From Polyangiaceae bacterium (lineage in GTDB: Bacteria > Myxococcota_A > Polyangia > Polyangiales > Polyangiaceae): DNA of 64,000 nt. The translations under genes and the position numbers were made by a program. The stretch spans positions 62,001 through 126,000 of the forward strand of contig JAICUB010000008.1 in NCBI GenBank assembly GCA_025936045.1, in the 5' to 3' direction. This document shows positions 1-8,529 of the stretch, one piece after another. Position 1 is the stretch's first letter, and each line of letters starts with the position of its first letter. The notes below the pieces were generated by a model that searched no databases, had not been told where the DNA came from, and saw only the letters and a list, made by a program, of their open reading frames with translations.

Positions 1-457
1 GCGGTTCGCCGAGGTCGCGCGCCGCGCTCGCGAAGACGCCCAGAGACCAATTGTACGTGCCCTCGAAGTTGTAGCTCCGCGCTCCGAAGAAGGTGCTCAC
101 CGACAGCGCCGGAGCACGGAGTTCGTGTTCGACGACTCCGAGCGAGACGGTAAGTGGGAAATTCTCCGTCAGCGGCACGAGCAGCGTGGCTCCTCCTCCC
201 CAGCGCAGATCCCAGAATCCAGCGGTGGTGACCTCGAGGTACGGCCCGAATCCAAAGTCGCGATTCCGGTGCCGCAGAAACAGCATGTCACCCGTGATGC
301 CGTTGCACAGGCGTGTCCGCTGCCAGACGGCGCCGTCGTTGCCGATACCGCACAACGCCGGCCGCCATGCGACGTGGCCTTGGGGATCAGCGCGCGCGCG
401 GGGCGCCAAGAAGACGCAGCAGGCGACGCTACCGGCGAGTACGAGCCTCGGCGCCAC
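1..457 (-). CDS. Secreted outer-membrane beta-barrel-like protein (partial, C-terminus off left edge)
   Basis: An open frame runs from a GTG at 457 to the window edge (about 152 residues seen). It opens with a signal peptide: a short basic start, a hydrophobic core and an APRARA cleavage region. The mature part alternates hydrophobic and polar residues and is rich in Gly, Trp, Tyr and Phe (for example LEVTTAGFWDLRWGGGATL and FFGARSYNFEGTYNW), as in small outer-membrane barrels. The start lies 9 nt after the stop of the upstream lipoprotein gene on the same strand, so the two are probably one operon. I recognise no specific family. The GTG start is inferred from the signal peptide and the upstream stop. 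Confidence 0.6.
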   Translation of the reverse strand, partial: MAPRLVLAGSVACCVFLAPRARADPQGHVAWRPALCGIGNDGAVWQRTRLCNGITGDMLFLRHRNRDFGFGPYLEVTTAGFWDLRWGGGATLLVPLTENFPLTVSLGVVEHELRAPALSVSTFFGARSYNFEGTYNWSLGVFASAARDLGEP

Positions 458-466
458 CGGACGCCG

Positions 467-1225
467 TCAGGGCGTGCTCGTCGTGTTCATGCCGGTAATG
501 AACGGATTGTTCTGCGGATTCACGCAGACGGGGTCCCCGGTTCCCGCGCAAACCGTGCAGGGGAACGAGGCATCTTGGCCGAAGAAACAGATGGTCGAAG
601 TCGACATCACGTCCGAGGCGCTGTCGCAATTGCGTGACGTCGGATCGAGGGCGCCCGACGGGTAATCCACGAGGCAACCCGTGCAAACGGTGATCGGGTA
701 GTCGAAGTCGCCGGACTCGAGGTCTTGGCCGCCGAGCGTCGTGCCCTCGATTTTCACGCGCGCGATGATCTGCCCGTCGGGACCGAGGTTCGGCATGTCT
801 TCGGCGCGGATCATGCGAATGAAGACGGCCGCGAGCCCGGGGTCGGTTCCGTCGGAGGGATTGATGACGCCGGTTGCCGGTGTTTCGAAGCTGACGACGG
901 AATTATTGGTTCCGTACAGCGTCATCTTCGCGCGTGTGATTTCGAGGCGCGACGTTTCGGTGCGGAGTTGCTGGCGACTGCCGCGCTGAGTGAGGTGGCT
1001 GCCGACGAGCAACGCCGCCTGGTAACCGTCGGCAAAATAGCGATCCAGTGTTCCCGAAGGCTGTAGGACCGCGGTCGCGTCCGGCTGAGCGAGGCATTGG
1101 CTCGAGTTGATGTTCATCACGCCGTAGATGAATACCGAGCTCCGGTTATCGACGCAGCTCGAGCCCAAGAGCCCGGCGCCCACCAAGAGGAGCCCGGCGG
1201 CCATCGTCTTCGGGAAGCTGTACAT
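467..1225 (-). CDS. Cys-containing putative lipoprotein, function unknown
   Basis: This is a 252-residue protein with an N-terminal hydrophobic stretch ending in LLGSSC near residue 24. That resembles a lipobox, although Leu is one place further out than usual. The rest is soluble and carries three pairs of cysteines (CTGC, CDSASD...C, CTVC...C), which suggests disulphides in a surface or periplasmic protein. It sits just upstream of the partial barrel protein, so both may belong to one envelope function. No family recognised. Myxobacterial genomes hold many such lipoproteins; function is not inferable. Confidence 0.65.
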   Translation of the reverse strand: MYSFPKTMAAGLLLVGAGLLGSSCVDNRSSVFIYGVMNINSSQCLAQPDATAVLQPSGTLDRYFADGYQAALLVGSHLTQRGSRQQLRTETSRLEITRAKMTLYGTNNSVVSFETPATGVINPSDGTDPGLAAVFIRMIRAEDMPNLGPDGQIIARVKIEGTTLGGQDLESGDFDYPITVCTGCLVDYPSGALDPTSRNCDSASDVMSTSTICFFGQDASFPCTVCAGTGDPVCVNPQNNPFITGMNTTSTP

Positions 1226-1343
1226 TCGTCGCCTCGTGCGGCGAGGGCAGGTGTCGCCGCCGCCTCTAGGAGTCTAGCGGTCGACCTCGCCAGCGCCAAA
1301 AATTGGGGGGATTTCGGCCGCTCGGGACCGGCCGTGAGCGCCC

Positions 1344-2927
1344 TTATCGAAGCGACTGCGCGAGTGATTTCAACTTGCCGACCTCGAGCTCGACCGTTTC
1401 GACGCGGCCGAGCTCGCGCGCCACTACGAAGCGAACCCGAGAACCTGCCCGCTTTTTGTCGAGGGTGACGAGCTCGGCGGCTTCGTGCAGCGGCTCGCGG
1501 GCGAGGTCCGTCGGGAGGCCGGCCGCGGTGAGCAAGGCCTGGACGCGCTCGGTCAGCGCCGCCGGAGTCCGTCCGAGCGCTTCGCCGACTCGCAGCGCCG
1601 CGATGAGCCCGAGGCTCACGGCCTCACCGTGGGTCAGGCGCTCGAACCCGGCGTGCGACTCGAGCGCGTGGCCGAGCGTGTGCCCGAGGTTCAAGAGCGC
1701 ACGGAGACCGGTTTCGCGCTCGTCGAGCCCGACGATGCGCGCTTTCACCCGCACCGAGCGCCGCACCATTTCAGCGACGAGCTCGGGGCTGCGCGCGCGG
1801 ACGGCGGTCTGTTCGGCCTCGAGCAGCGTGAAGAGCTCGGGGTCGCCGATGATCGCGGTCTTTACGACCTCCGCGAGCGCGCTCGTGTAGCCGCGAGCCG
1901 GCTCGGTCGCCTCGAGTGCGGCGTCGCAGAGCACGCCCTTCGGTTGCCAAAATGCGCCGACCGCATTCTTGGCCAGTTCGAGATCGACCCCGGTTTTCCC
2001 GCCGACCGACGCGTCCACCATGGCGAGGAGAGTCGTCGGCACGCCAACCCAAGCCACCCCGCGCATGTACGTGGCCGCCGCGAACCCGGTCATGTCCGTC
2101 ACCACGCCGCCCCCGAGCCCGACGAACATGCTCTTCCGGTCGGCTCCCGCGGCGAGCGCCGCGCGCAAAACGGCTTCGATGCTCCCGAGGTGCTTCTCGC
2201 GTTCACCCGGCGTGAGGACGAGCTCGGCGAGGGTGCGGGCGGGCGCACCGAGTGCGGTTCGAGCGCTCGGGCCGTGCAGAGGCTCGACGTTCCTGTCGCT
2301 CACCAGGATCGGCAGCGAGGCGCCGGCAGTGAGCTCGGAGAGTCGGGGGAGGAGGTCGCGGCCGACCTCGACGACGTAGGAGTGCTCGCCCGCCGCGACG
2401 GCGATCGCGTCACGGCGCCATTCGACGACGGCGGCATCGGCGATTTGGCTCGGAGAGCGCCCGTCCGTCGCGAGCGTGGCGTGCGCTTCGGCGTAAGCGG
2501 TAGCGCGCTGTCCCAGGAGCTCGAGCGCCCGTCCTGCCGGATCCGGCGCGTCGAGTAAGGGCCGTCCGCTCCGCGAGCCGACACGCTTGGCAATCTCGGT
2601 GGGGGACGCCTGGAGCGTCAGCACTACCGCCGAGTCGAGGGCGCGTAGCCTGAGATCGCGCGCGAGCAGCGCACCGCCGCCGAGCGCGACCACGGGCGCC
2701 GCGTCCGCACCCGGATTCGCGAGCACTCGTTCGAGCTCCGCGCGCTCTTCCGCGCGGAACGCCGCCTCACCTCTTGCGGCGAAGAACGCCGGAATGTTCG
2801 TGCCGAGGCGCGCCTCGAGCCGCGCGTCCAAATCGACGAAGGGGCGGCCGGTGCGTTCGGCAACCAGGCGTCCGACCGTGGACTTGCCGGTCGCCATGAA
2901 GCCGCTGAGGAGAAGAGGGCGCCGCAT
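1344..2927 (-). CDS. aroKB: Bifunctional shikimate kinase / 3-dehydroquinate synthase
   Basis: A 527-residue fusion of two shikimate-pathway enzymes. Residues about 1-165 are shikimate kinase: P-loop GFMATGKST near residue 9, the DLD substrate motif, the GGGALL loop and RSGRPLL. Residues about 175-527 are 3-dehydroquinate synthase: GGGVVTDMTGFAAATYMRG (NAD binding), PTTLLAMVDASVGGKTGVD, KNAVGAFWQP, EVVKTAIIGD and the metal-binding ALNLGHTLGHALE. The kinase phosphorylates shikimate; the synthase cyclises DAHP, an earlier step of the same pathway. Both halves look intact. The start is 34 nt after the FecR gene stop on the same strand, so it may be co-transcribed with the sigma/FecR pair. Confidence 0.93.
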   Translation of the reverse strand: MRRPLLLSGFMATGKSTVGRLVAERTGRPFVDLDARLEARLGTNIPAFFAARGEAAFRAEERAELERVLANPGADAAPVVALGGGALLARDLRLRALDSAVVLTLQASPTEIAKRVGSRSGRPLLDAPDPAGRALELLGQRATAYAEAHATLATDGRSPSQIADAAVVEWRRDAIAVAAGEHSYVVEVGRDLLPRLSELTAGASLPILVSDRNVEPLHGPSARTALGAPARTLAELVLTPGEREKHLGSIEAVLRAALAAGADRKSMFVGLGGGVVTDMTGFAAATYMRGVAWVGVPTTLLAMVDASVGGKTGVDLELAKNAVGAFWQPKGVLCDAALEATEPARGYTSALAEVVKTAIIGDPELFTLLEAEQTAVRARSPELVAEMVRRSVRVKARIVGLDERETGLRALLNLGHTLGHALESHAGFERLTHGEAVSLGLIAALRVGEALGRTPAALTERVQALLTAAGLPTDLAREPLHEAAELVTLDKKRAGSRVRFVVARELGRVETVELEVGKLKSLAQSLR

Positions 2928-2961
2928 CGAGGTCGCCCAAACCTTGCATGAGCGACTGGGC

Positions 2962-4113
2962 TCAGTCGAGGCCGCCGAGGCGGCGGACCGCGGAGATCCG
3001 GCGGCCGTGCGGGTAGAGCTTCACGTACTCGAGCGCCCGGGCGTGTGCGCGCTCGTCGTCCCCGGCACCGGACCAGCTCTCGACCTCGCGCGCCAGCGCG
3101 TCTTGCGTCAACGCGCCACCGCGATCGAGCCTTCGTGCCGTCGCGAACGCCTGGGCCGCGTCACGAGGCCTGCCGAGCTGCTCCAGCAAGGTGCGACCGA
3201 GGGTGAACGCCGCGAGCGGCGCCCGCGGGTCGAACGGATGATCCGCGATGACGCGCTGGAGCGGCGCGACCGCGCGATCGGGACGGCCGCCGAGCCGCGC
3301 CACGTCGGCTGCGAGCAGCAGGTCGTCGGGCGTGTCGCGCACGGCGCTCGGGCCCTCGGCGTTCAGGCGCGCAAACGCGGCGCTGTAGTTCTGCTCTTTC
3401 GCGAGCGCGCGCCACGAGGGAAGCGCTGCGGGTCGGGCCGGCGCCTCCTCCACGGGTGGCAACGGATCCACGGCGACCGGCTCAGCGACCATCTCGGGCT
3501 CGGCATCGGCCGGAGGCGCGTGCGGCAGGGTGACGTCCGCGTGCGCCGACCCGCTCGGGAAGCTTTGTGTATCACCGACGTTCAAAACCCGGCTTCCGCG
3601 CGGTGAATCCACCCGCACGCGCCCGCGCTCGACGCCGACGCGCACCCCCGACGGTTCGAGACTCACGCTGAAGATCGTCCCGAGCACCGTCACGGTCACG
3701 TCGCGCGCGACCACGCGGAAGGGCCGCTTGGGGTTCGGAGTCACCGAGAAACGCGCTGCGCCCGTCGCGAGCCGCAGCATGACGGCCCCAGGACTCACCG
3801 CCAGCGTTTCCACGTGAGCGTCCGGCGAGCGCGGCGTCACCGTAGAACCGTCCGGCAACTGCAAGAGACTCGCGCCCTGCTGATCGGGGGTCGCGATGCG
3901 TGCGGTGGGTACCGGCTTCTCGCCGAGGCGCCCGAGCTCGAAGCCGAGCAGCAACGCGCACGCGCCGAGTGCGACCACGAATCCGACGCGCTTGCGACGC
4001 TTGCGTTCGAGCCCACGGCCGACCCCGGCGCGCACCCGCGCCTCGCGCTCACCCGTCCACACCGGGTCGGCGTGCGCGCTCGCGGCAGCGATGCGGCGCG
4101 CGAGCTCAGACAT
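2962..4113 (-). CDS. FecR-domain protein with C-terminal tetratricopeptide-like region
   Basis: This 383-residue protein is probably the anti-sigma/sensor partner of the adjacent ECF factor. It has a cytoplasmic N-terminus (MSELARRIAAAS), one membrane segment (VGFVVALGACALLLGFELG, about residues 45-65), then a FecR domain with LLQLPDGSTVTPRSPD, ARFSVTPNPKRPFRVVARD, VTVLGTIFSV and GVRVGVERGRVRV. After a Pro-rich linker, a helical TPR-like segment (RALAKEQNYSAAFARLNAEG, then LGRTLLEQLGRPRDAAQAF) ends the protein. The ATG at 4113 overlaps the sigma-factor stop by 8 nt, a coupled start; a longer in-frame ORF upstream is shadow of the sigma gene. Signal specificity is unknown. Confidence 0.82.
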   Translation of the reverse strand: MSELARRIAAASAHADPVWTGEREARVRAGVGRGLERKRRKRVGFVVALGACALLLGFELGRLGEKPVPTARIATPDQQGASLLQLPDGSTVTPRSPDAHVETLAVSPGAVMLRLATGAARFSVTPNPKRPFRVVARDVTVTVLGTIFSVSLEPSGVRVGVERGRVRVDSPRGSRVLNVGDTQSFPSGSAHADVTLPHAPPADAEPEMVAEPVAVDPLPPVEEAPARPAALPSWRALAKEQNYSAAFARLNAEGPSAVRDTPDDLLLAADVARLGGRPDRAVAPLQRVIADHPFDPRAPLAAFTLGRTLLEQLGRPRDAAQAFATARRLDRGGALTQDALAREVESWSGAGDDERAHARALEYVKLYPHGRRISAVRRLGGLD

Positions 4114-4726
4114 CGGCGAACGTCTCCTCGATCCGTTGCGCAGCTGCGGCGATGCGGCGCTTGGCCGTCGCGAGCGAGCAGCCGGACATGGTCGCCACGT
4201 TTTCGAGCGGCTCACCCTCGATGTGGCGCAGCGACCAGGCGATCCGCTGGTTCGCCGGCAAATCATCGAGCACGCTGTAGACGCGGGCGAGGAGCGCCCG
4301 CTGCTCCGCCGAGGCGCTGTGGTCGACGACCGAGTCGTAGACGACCGGCTCGTCGAGCCCGAGAAAAACGCGTACGCGGCGTTTGCGCAGCCGCTGACGC
4401 GCGACCCGCACCGTCACGCGCGCGAGCCAGCCGCGAATCGCCGCCGGATCGCGCAGAGCGTGCACTCCGCGCACCGCCGCGACGAACACTTCTTGGATCG
4501 TGTCGTCGACGTCCTCGTCGCGGCCGAGGAGGCGATGGGCGATGGCGGCGACGTACGGCGCGTAGCGCCGGAACAGGCCGTCGAGATCGAGCGCGGGCTC
4601 GACCGGAGGCTCACTCTGCCGGTTGCCCGCCGACGGGTCCTCCTCGGGTGTCGGTGCAATCAGGCGCACCAGCGATATGGCGGGCTGCTCGCGCATCGGT
4701 TCGCTCGGTACCTGAGTGCGTTTCAT
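4106..4726 (-). CDS. ECF-type RNA polymerase sigma-70 family factor
   Basis: A 206-residue sigma factor. Region 2 is LFRRYAPYVAAIAHRLLGRD followed by DVDDTIQEVFVAAVRG (DD.xQEvF core). Region 4 is LDDLPANQRIAWSLRHIEGE followed by LENVATMSGCSLATAKRRI, a helix-turn-helix. There is no region 1 or 3, as expected for ECF factors. A roughly 40-residue N-terminal extension precedes region 2. The stop overlaps the FecR gene start by 8 nt. A purine-rich GGAGAGGGG lies about 20 nt before the ATG, with a TAAGCT further upstream. Together with FecR and the secreted barrel-like protein upstream it forms a plausible surface-signalling module; the target regulon is unknown. Confidence 0.9.
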   Translation of the reverse strand: MKRTQVPSEPMREQPAISLVRLIAPTPEEDPSAGNRQSEPPVEPALDLDGLFRRYAPYVAAIAHRLLGRDEDVDDTIQEVFVAAVRGVHALRDPAAIRGWLARVTVRVARQRLRKRRVRVFLGLDEPVVYDSVVDHSASAEQRALLARVYSVLDDLPANQRIAWSLRHIEGEPLENVATMSGCSLATAKRRIAAAAQRIEETFADV

Positions 4727-4882
4727 GGTCCGGAAGAGCTCAACCCCTCTCCATCAAGCTTAGGCGCGATGCGGCAATGCTCCAGCGCAATCGCGCACGT
4801 GAGCCCAGCACGCTCGCTCACGCCACCGAACCCTCATGACGCTCCCACTGCCGCCCCTCTGAGGTGGCCAGACGTTCAGCCA

Positions 4883-5953
4883 TCAGAGCACGAGCCCGAA
4901 GCCCAGTTGCCCGCTGCCCCAGAATCCATGGACCGTCTGGCTCCGCTGCAACAGCAGATCGACGAACCCGCCCTCACCGCCGACCTCGAAGACCAACGGC
5001 CCGCCGCGCACCGTCATCGAGGCAACGGCCATGGGCCAACCCCAGGGCGCAACGGCGGCGCCGTTCGCGAGCCCGAGCACTCCGCCGCGAAGTCCCGCAC
5101 CGAGCCTGAGGGTCGCCGGCCCCGAGTGCAGGTAAAACGCGAGGCTCCCCCCGATCGTCGCGCTCGTCACGTTCCGCGCCGAGAGCTGTCCGTTCTCGAT
5201 GAGCGCGTCCGCGGCCCAGCTCACCACTCCGTAACGGTCCTGCCCGAGACGCGCTCCACCGCCGTAGAGCGTGCCGGCGCCGTTCGCGAACGAACGCAGT
5301 GAAATCACGGCCAATACTCGTTGAAAGGCCGGGTGCCTCTCGCTTTCCGAGGGCACGCTCGGCCCGCGATCCGGGGGCGCGAGGTCCGGGTTCGCGTCGC
5401 CGTCCGGCGGTTCGCCCCGCTCGGATGGCTTCTTCGGAACGTACGGATTGTCGAGCGGCGCTCCGTTCGCGCGAGGGGCCTCGGCACCCTGATGTTCGGC
5501 GCTGCGCGCCTTCACGACTTTGCGCGCGGTCTCGAGCGTCTCGGCTTTGGCCGGCTCGCCTTCTGCCGGCACGGTCGGCCTCGGGTTTTCGGTGAGCTCG
5601 GCCCAGCTCGCCAGCACGAGCTCGGAGGCGGCGATGGCAATGAGCCGCGATTGGCCCTGGTTTCCAAACGACTTCGGGTCGAACGACCGCCTCAGGGCCT
5701 TGCGGCTGAGCGGGTCCTTGACCTTGACGACCACTTTGTCGCCCTCGCAGCTGATGTTCACCTCGGTGACTTCGGGGCCGACTTCGGCGGCCGGCGCTCC
5801 GAGGTCGGCGGTGAAAATCCTGCGGATACTCGCGTCGTCGAGCGAGTCGCAGTGCTCGACCTCGAGATGGACCGGAGGCGGGCTCGCCGCGGCGGCGACC
5901 CTGGTTGCGAACACCACGGCCGCGCCCAGGAGACTCGCCAGGACCCGCCACAC
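4883..5953 (-). CDS. Secreted protein with C-terminal barrel-like region, neighbour of sigma/FecR genes
   Basis: A 356-residue protein beginning at GTG 5953 with a signal peptide (WRVLASLLGAAVVFATRVAAAA). The N-terminal half contains HCDSLDDASIRRIFTADLG and ALRRSFDPKSFGNQGQSRLI; the middle is a charged, Pro-rich linker. The last 110 or so residues are Gly-rich alternating strands ending GSGQLGFGLVL, like a small outer-membrane barrel with a terminal hydrophobic residue. The start choice is supported by a TATCAT hexamer ending exactly 6 nt upstream, a spacing seen at other starts here. It is divergent from dapF and upstream of the sigma gene. The protein could be the output or sensor of that system; this is inference. 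Confidence 0.7.
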   Translation of the reverse strand: MWRVLASLLGAAVVFATRVAAAASPPPVHLEVEHCDSLDDASIRRIFTADLGAPAAEVGPEVTEVNISCEGDKVVVKVKDPLSRKALRRSFDPKSFGNQGQSRLIAIAASELVLASWAELTENPRPTVPAEGEPAKAETLETARKVVKARSAEHQGAEAPRANGAPLDNPYVPKKPSERGEPPDGDANPDLAPPDRGPSVPSESERHPAFQRVLAVISLRSFANGAGTLYGGGARLGQDRYGVVSWAADALIENGQLSARNVTSATIGGSLAFYLHSGPATLRLGAGLRGGVLGLANGAAVAPWGWPMAVASMTVRGGPLVFEVGGEGGFVDLLLQRSQTVHGFWGSGQLGFGLVL

Positions 5954-5959
5954 GTCCTC

Positions 5960-5965
5960 ATGATA
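5960..5965 (-). promoter_or_regulatory. -10-like TATCAT 6 nt before the GTG start at 5953
   Basis: TATCAT matches TATAAT at 5 of 6 positions and ends 6 nt before the start codon, so a transcript would begin at or next to the GTG. It overlaps a TAGGCT (5964-5969) on the plus strand facing dapF. Confidence 0.5.
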
Positions 5966-5969
5966 GGCT
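5964..5969 (+). promoter_or_regulatory. -10-like TAGGCT upstream of dapF
   Basis: TAGGCT ends 20 nt before the dapF ATG and overlaps the opposing TATCAT of the divergent gene, forming a compact bidirectional start region. No clear -35 element is visible. Confidence 0.3.
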
Positions 5970-5989
5970 AGAAGGGCTCGGCAGCCACG

Positions 5990-6790
5990 ATGGATCCGCT
6001 CAATTTCGTCAAATACGAAGGGGCGGGAAACGACTTTCTCGTGGTCGAGGCCGCCTCCGAGCGCGCCGTCTCCCCCGAGCGTGCCATCGCGCTCTGCGAT
6101 CGGCACTACGGCATCGGCGCCGACGGCGTATTGCTCGTCGTCCCCGCGACCGAGCCGAAGGCACGCGCGCGCATGGTCGTTCTGAACGCGGACGGCTCGC
6201 GCCCGGAGATGTGCGGCAACGGCCTGCGCTGCGTCGCGCTCCACCTCGCGCGTCGTGACGAGCTCGAGCGCGCCTCCTACTCTCTGGAAACCGACGCCGG
6301 GGAGCGCACGGCCGAGGTCGAACGCTCGGGCCCGGCCGCGCAAATCACGCAAGGCATGGGTCGGGGGCGCCTCTGCGGCACCACGCGGTTCGCGGTCAAG
6401 GGCGAGGACCGCGACTTCCTGCTCGTGGATATGGGCAATCCGCACGCCGTCACTTTCGGCGCGCCGCTCACCGAAGCGGAGCTCGATCTGGTTGGACCGG
6501 CCCTCTCCGCGACGCAGCCGCACGGCGCGAACGTGGAAATCGTGACGCCCGTCGCCGGCCGCCTCGAGGTGCTGGTTTGGGAACGCGGAGTCGGGCGCAC
6601 CCTCGCGTGCGGAACGGGCGCGGCCGGGGTGGCGGTCGCCGCTGCAACGACCGGGCTCGCGCGCTTCGGAGTACCGGTCGAGGTGCGGCTGCCGGGCGGA
6701 AGCTTGTACGTGACCGTCGACGAAAAGACGCTGAACGCGACGATGCGGGGGCCCGCGCGCATGGTCTTTTCAGGTCAGGTGGGGGCGTGA
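5990..6790 (+). CDS. dapF: Diaminopimelate epimerase
   Basis: A 266-residue enzyme that interconverts LL- and meso-diaminopimelate for lysine and peptidoglycan synthesis. Both halves of the two-cysteine active site are present: RPEMCGNGLRCVA (about residues 69-81) and TLACGTGAAGVAVAAA near residue 210. The N-terminal FVKYEGAGNDFLVVE and the LLVDMGNPHAVTF segment are also typical. Length matches the family (about 270). Its stop overlaps the GTG of the next gene by 4 nt, so this housekeeping gene heads a translationally coupled run of signalling genes. Confidence 0.96.
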   Translation: MDPLNFVKYEGAGNDFLVVEAASERAVSPERAIALCDRHYGIGADGVLLVVPATEPKARARMVVLNADGSRPEMCGNGLRCVALHLARRDELERASYSLETDAGERTAEVERSGPAAQITQGMGRGRLCGTTRFAVKGEDRDFLLVDMGNPHAVTFGAPLTEAELDLVGPALSATQPHGANVEIVTPVAGRLEVLVWERGVGRTLACGTGAAGVAVAAATTGLARFGVPVEVRLPGGSLYVTVDEKTLNATMRGPARMVFSGQVGA

Positions 6791-8529
6791 GCGCGGCGGG
6801 CGCGACGCTTCACGTCGTCGGGATCGTCGCGGACGACGAGTCGCGCGCCTTGCTCGAGCGTACGCTCGGCGGTACCGGCGACGCGCTCACGATCACGCCC
6901 ACGCTCGCCGATGGGCTCGCGCGGGTGTCCGCCGAAGTTCCGGACATTGCGCTCATCGACGTGGCACTCGGTCAAAACGCCGGCCTCGCCGTGATCCACC
7001 ACATCCGCGCGCTCGCGCCGCAAGTCGCGATTTACGCGCTGACGCATCAAAGCCGGCTCGAGCTCGGCAGCGCGGCGATGGCGCTCGGCGCGACGGGCGT
7101 GCTCGTGATGCCGCTCACGGGCGACGACGTGCTCACCTCGCTCGCGGGCGTGCGAGCTCGCCGCGCCGAACAGGAGCACGTGCGCGAGGTCGAGCGCCGC
7201 GCGGACGTGTTCCGCCTGGAATCGCGGCTATTCGCCCACGTCGCCGAGCTCGCCGAATGCGAGACGCGCCGCGAGGCTTGCGAGAAGCTCCTCGAAATAC
7301 TCGCCGAGTCGGGCGCTCGCCGAGCGCTCGTGTACCTGCCGGCCGCTGAGGGAGCACGTGAGCTCCTGCGTGCTTGCGCGAGCCCGCCCGACCCCGCCTC
7401 GCCGGCGTTCTGTGAAGAGCTCGAATTGCTCGCTTATGCGGAGCGCATCCGCCTGCGCGTGATTCGCCTGGCGCTTCGGCGCGAGCTCGGCGGCGTGCTG
7501 CTGGTCGACGGCCTGCTCGAAACGCTGCTCCCCGACGTGCGTGAGGCCGCGTTCGCGACGCTCGCGGCGCAATGCGCGACGAGCCTCGGGCTCATTGCCG
7601 CGCGCGAGGATCAACACCGCGGCGGCATGAAGGACCCGCGCTCGAGCGCCTATACCTTCGCTTATTTCGTGGACGTCGCCGGGCGCGAGATCGACATGGC
7701 GCGCCGGCATCGGCGCCGTTTCGCGCTCGCGACGATCACCGTGCACCCGCGCAGCTCGGCCGTCCCCGAAGGCGTGGAACCGACGCTTGCGACGGTGGAG
7801 CACGTGCTCGGCGCCGTGCGCGACACGGACGTGCTCGCGCGCGTGGATGCCAACGAATTTTACCTACTTTTGCCCGAAACGAACGGGCTCGGCGCGCACG
7901 CGTGCCGGCGCCGCGTCCTCGATCGACTTTTGCAAACGGCCGAGGGACAGAGCTACGAAACGGGAGTGGGCGTCGCCATCTACCCGCACGACGGCGGCGA
8001 TCTGTCGCGCCTGCTCCGCGCCGCGCGGCACCGCGCGGAAGTGTGCCGGCTCTCCGTCGTCGAGCGGCTCGGCCTACGGGGGCTCGGGCTCGCGCAAATC
8101 GTGGATGCGCTGCTCGCGGAGCCCGCGGGGCGCCCCGGCACCCCGCCCGGCCTGGAAACTCCGCGGGTCATCGAGCTCCCGACGACCGACGTGGTCGGGC
8201 TCGTGCTTTCGGCCGTACGCGAGGCGGCGCGCGGCGGCTCCTCGCTCGTGGTGCTCACGCGTCACGGCGGCGTGGGGATCGGCGGCACGGTAACGAGCGA
8301 CGCGGGCCGCGGCGGAAATCCGCGCGCCATGCACGCGGTCGACGTGAGCCACCTGCCCGGCTGCGGGAACGTCGAGGTGTGCGCGCTCGTTTCCGAGCAG
8401 GGCGCGTACGCGTTTGCCGGGCGCGTCGAAGGGCACTCGGTGCGCGCCGTTCACGCGGCCGACCCGCTGCTCGCGGATCTCTTGATTCAACGGCTCAGCC
8501 AGGCCTCGGGCGCGAGGCTCGGGGACTGA
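6787..8529 (+). CDS. Receiver-like protein with degenerate GGDEF-like domain
   Basis: A 580-residue protein starting at GTG 6787 inside the dapF stop. Residues about 7-125 form a receiver fold with the acidic pair (VADDESRALLERTL), a phospho-acceptor Asp (IALIDVALGQNAG) and the Thr (ALTHQS), but the conserved Lys is replaced (VLVMPLTG). Residues about 285-425 resemble GGDEF: a YTFAYFVDVAGREIDMARRH entry, RVDANEFYLLLPET where the signature should be, and GVGVAIYPHDGGDLSRLL. DANEF in place of GGDEF predicts no cyclic-di-GMP synthesis, so it may be a sensor or scaffold. The stop overlaps the next ATG by 1 nt (TGATG). Confidence 0.75.
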   Translation: MSAAGATLHVVGIVADDESRALLERTLGGTGDALTITPTLADGLARVSAEVPDIALIDVALGQNAGLAVIHHIRALAPQVAIYALTHQSRLELGSAAMALGATGVLVMPLTGDDVLTSLAGVRARRAEQEHVREVERRADVFRLESRLFAHVAELAECETRREACEKLLEILAESGARRALVYLPAAEGARELLRACASPPDPASPAFCEELELLAYAERIRLRVIRLALRRELGGVLLVDGLLETLLPDVREAAFATLAAQCATSLGLIAAREDQHRGGMKDPRSSAYTFAYFVDVAGREIDMARRHRRRFALATITVHPRSSAVPEGVEPTLATVEHVLGAVRDTDVLARVDANEFYLLLPETNGLGAHACRRRVLDRLLQTAEGQSYETGVGVAIYPHDGGDLSRLLRAARHRAEVCRLSVVERLGLRGLGLAQIVDALLAEPAGRPGTPPGLETPRVIELPTTDVVGLVLSAVREAARGGSSLVVLTRHGGVGIGGTVTSDAGRGGNPRAMHAVDVSHLPGCGNVEVCALVSEQGAYAFAGRVEGHSVRAVHAADPLLADLLIQRLSQASGARLGD

